From an uncultured Pseudorhodobacter sp. (GTDB lineage Bacteria; Pseudomonadota; Alphaproteobacteria; Rhodobacterales; Rhodobacteraceae), in the NCBI GenBank assembly GCA_945957495.1, contig CAMFLG010000191.1:1-6408 (forward strand): DNA of 6,408 bases. Direction: 5' to 3'. Positions 5,517-6,408 of this stretch are shown here, piece by piece (position 1 is the first letter of the stretch; each line of letters begins with the position of its first letter). The position numbers and the translations under genes are program-made. The notes beneath the pieces are model-generated. The model did no database searches, was not told the origin of the DNA, and saw only the letters and a program-made list of their open reading frames with translations.

Positions 5517-5975
5517 ATGGCCAAATCCATTGACTACGGAAACCTTATGCATCGCGCCATGCGCGGGCTGATCCAGACCGTTCTCAAGGATGTTGCCGCC
5601 AACGGCCTTCCCGGCGCGCATCATTTCTTCATCACCTTCGACACCACCGTCGAGGGCGTCGAAATGGCCAGCTGGCTGCGCGCGCGCTATCCGGCAGAAA
5701 TGACCATCGTGGTGCAGCACTGGTTCGAAAATCTGGTTGTCACCGATGACGGCTTTTCCATCACCCTGAACTTCGGCAACAATCCCGAACCCATGGTCAT
5801 CCCCTTTGATGCCGTCCGCACCTTTGTGGACCCTTCGGTTGAATTCGGCCTGCGCTTTGAAACGCACGAAGAAGACAGCGACGAGGATGACGAAGACGAC
5901 GGCCCCGAAGACGATCCCACCCCGCCGCAGGGCGACGCCCAAATTCTGCGCCTTGACCGCTTTCGCAAGCAATAA
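5517..5975 (+). CDS. sspB: SspB-alpha, ClpXP adaptor for tmRNA-tagged proteins
   Basis: Encodes 152 residues of the alphaproteobacterial SspB type, a cytoplasmic adaptor that binds ssrA-tagged proteins and tethers them to the ClpX hexamer. AAGAGGA (5504-5510) six bases before ATG fixes the start. The folded domain spans about 5-115: DYGNLMHRAMRGLIQTVL (6-23), LPGAHHFFITFDT (31-43), YPAEMTIVVQHWFENL (58-73), FSITLNFGN (80-88) and the family-typical FVDPSVEFGLRFE (103-115). An acidic flexible linker (about 117-133, mostly Asp/Glu) leads to the basic-hydrophobic C-terminus AQILRLDRFRKQ (141-152), which corresponds to the ClpX-N-domain docking peptide. All expected parts are present and length is normal. 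It is about 1.4 kb downstream of ssrA on the same strand. TATGTT at 5487-5492 could be a -10, but no good -35 is seen. The next gene starts 28 bases after its stop, so co-transcription is likely. Confidence 0.93.
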   Translation: MAKSIDYGNLMHRAMRGLIQTVLKDVAANGLPGAHHFFITFDTTVEGVEMASWLRARYPAEMTIVVQHWFENLVVTDDGFSITLNFGNNPEPMVIPFDAVRTFVDPSVEFGLRFETHEEDSDEDDEDDGPEDDPTPPQGDAQILRLDRFRKQ

Positions 5976-6003
5976 CAGACATTTCCTGTAACTGGAGGCT
6001 GCA

Positions 6004-6408
6004 ATGGCCCATGAGGCTCAGCTGTTCTTCCGCCAATTGCTGTCAAAGCCAAAGCAAGTGTCGGCAATTGCGCCCTCATCGCGCTGGCTGGCGCGGGCGA
6101 TGGCGCAGGGGCTTGGCCCCCATTCGGGCCGCATCGTTGAATTCGGCCCCGGCACCGGGCAATTGACGCGCGGCATTCTGGCCGCTGGCGTCGCCCCCGC
6201 CGATCTGACCTTGTTCGAGATGAGCCCCGATTTCACCACCCATCTGCGCGAAACCTTTCCCGGCGTGACAGTGCATAACGCAGGCGCACAGACCGCCGCC
6301 GCCCATATCGCCCCCGGGGTTGCGGCGGTCATTTCGGGTCTGCCGTTGCTGTCGATGCCGGCAGAGCTGCGCGAATCCATCGTGCAGGCGGCCTTTGATG
6401 TGCTGGCC
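6004..6408 (+). CDS. Class I SAM-dependent methyltransferase, PmtA-like phospholipid N-methyltransferase (5' part)
   Basis: The reading frame is open from ATG at 6004 to the window edge, 135 codons, and its 3' end is outside. TGGAGG (5993-5998) five bases upstream is a strong ribosome binding site. The protein starts MAHEAQLFFRQLLSKPKQV, then AIAPSSRWLARAMA (21-34). The SAM-binding motif I is IVEFGPGTG (44-52), an acidic strand end is LFEMSPDF (70-77), and a motif IV-like SGLPLLSMP follows near 112. The FF--L--P--V--IAPSS leader plus E-GPGTG, SPDF and SGLPLL matches the Sinorhizobium-type PmtA family, which methylates phosphatidylethanolamine stepwise towards phosphatidylcholine at the membrane. 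An rRNA adenine dimethylase-like annotation is possible from the shared motif I but fits the leader less well. It probably follows sspB in one transcript. Substrate remains an inference while the C-terminus is unseen. Confidence 0.8.
   Translation, partial: MAHEAQLFFRQLLSKPKQVSAIAPSSRWLARAMAQGLGPHSGRIVEFGPGTGQLTRGILAAGVAPADLTLFEMSPDFTTHLRETFPGVTVHNAGAQTAAAHIAPGVAAVISGLPLLSMPAELRESIVQAAFDVLA

Noticed and set aside
5370..5972. Minus-strand open frame of 200 codons
   Set aside because: Antisense to sspB and the end of chrA; both have clear family motifs on the plus strand.

Overview
The window looks like chromosomal DNA of an alphaproteobacterium, most likely Rhodobacteraceae/Rhodobacterales. 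The clearest evidence is a circularly permuted two-piece tmRNA gene, an alpha-type SspB adaptor, high GC content and GC-rich third codon positions.

Left part (1-2355): A class V aminotransferase of the cysteine-desulfurase-like group is read leftward from 805. An in-frame amber codon at 56-58 interrupts it, and recognisable homologous sequence continues beyond it to the window edge, so it is called a probable pseudogene. A gap of about 440 bp with two small palindromes follows. Then a PotD-like periplasmic substrate-binding protein (1250-2302) stands without permease or ATPase genes and ends in a good intrinsic terminator.

Middle (2356-3475): About 340 bp of hairpin-rich non-coding sequence, probably a dispersed repeat, precedes a metallo-beta-lactamase-fold hydrolase (2759-3475) with a complete set of metal ligands.

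The ssrA region (3476-4200): This is the most interesting part. A roughly 96-bp non-coding element with 13-bp terminal inverted repeats and a flanking TTAG duplication (MITE-like) abuts an array of four exact CATACGT repeats plus one degenerate copy, spaced 11-12 bp apart. About 45 bp after the array lies a sigma70-type promoter. It drives the permuted tmRNA gene: the acceptor piece ends in CCA at 3844, a 24-nt spacer follows, and the coding piece starts at 3869. The encoded tag is ANDNRAPAMALAA. Acceptor stem with G-U pair, T-arm, two pseudoknot candidates and a stop-codon hairpin can all be traced.

Right part (4207-6408): A full-length two-domain chromate transporter (chrA) is followed by an SspB-alpha ClpXP adaptor (sspB), then the first 135 codons of a PmtA-like phospholipid N-methyltransferase that runs off the window. 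tmRNA tags stalled nascent proteins, and SspB delivers tagged proteins to ClpXP. The tag-encoding RNA and the tag-reading adaptor are therefore encoded about 1.4 kb apart on the same strand, with chrA between them.

I see no CRISPR array, phage module or clearly new multi-gene system. The best candidates for something undescribed are the repeat array with its MITE upstream of ssrA, and the ssrA/sspB proximity.
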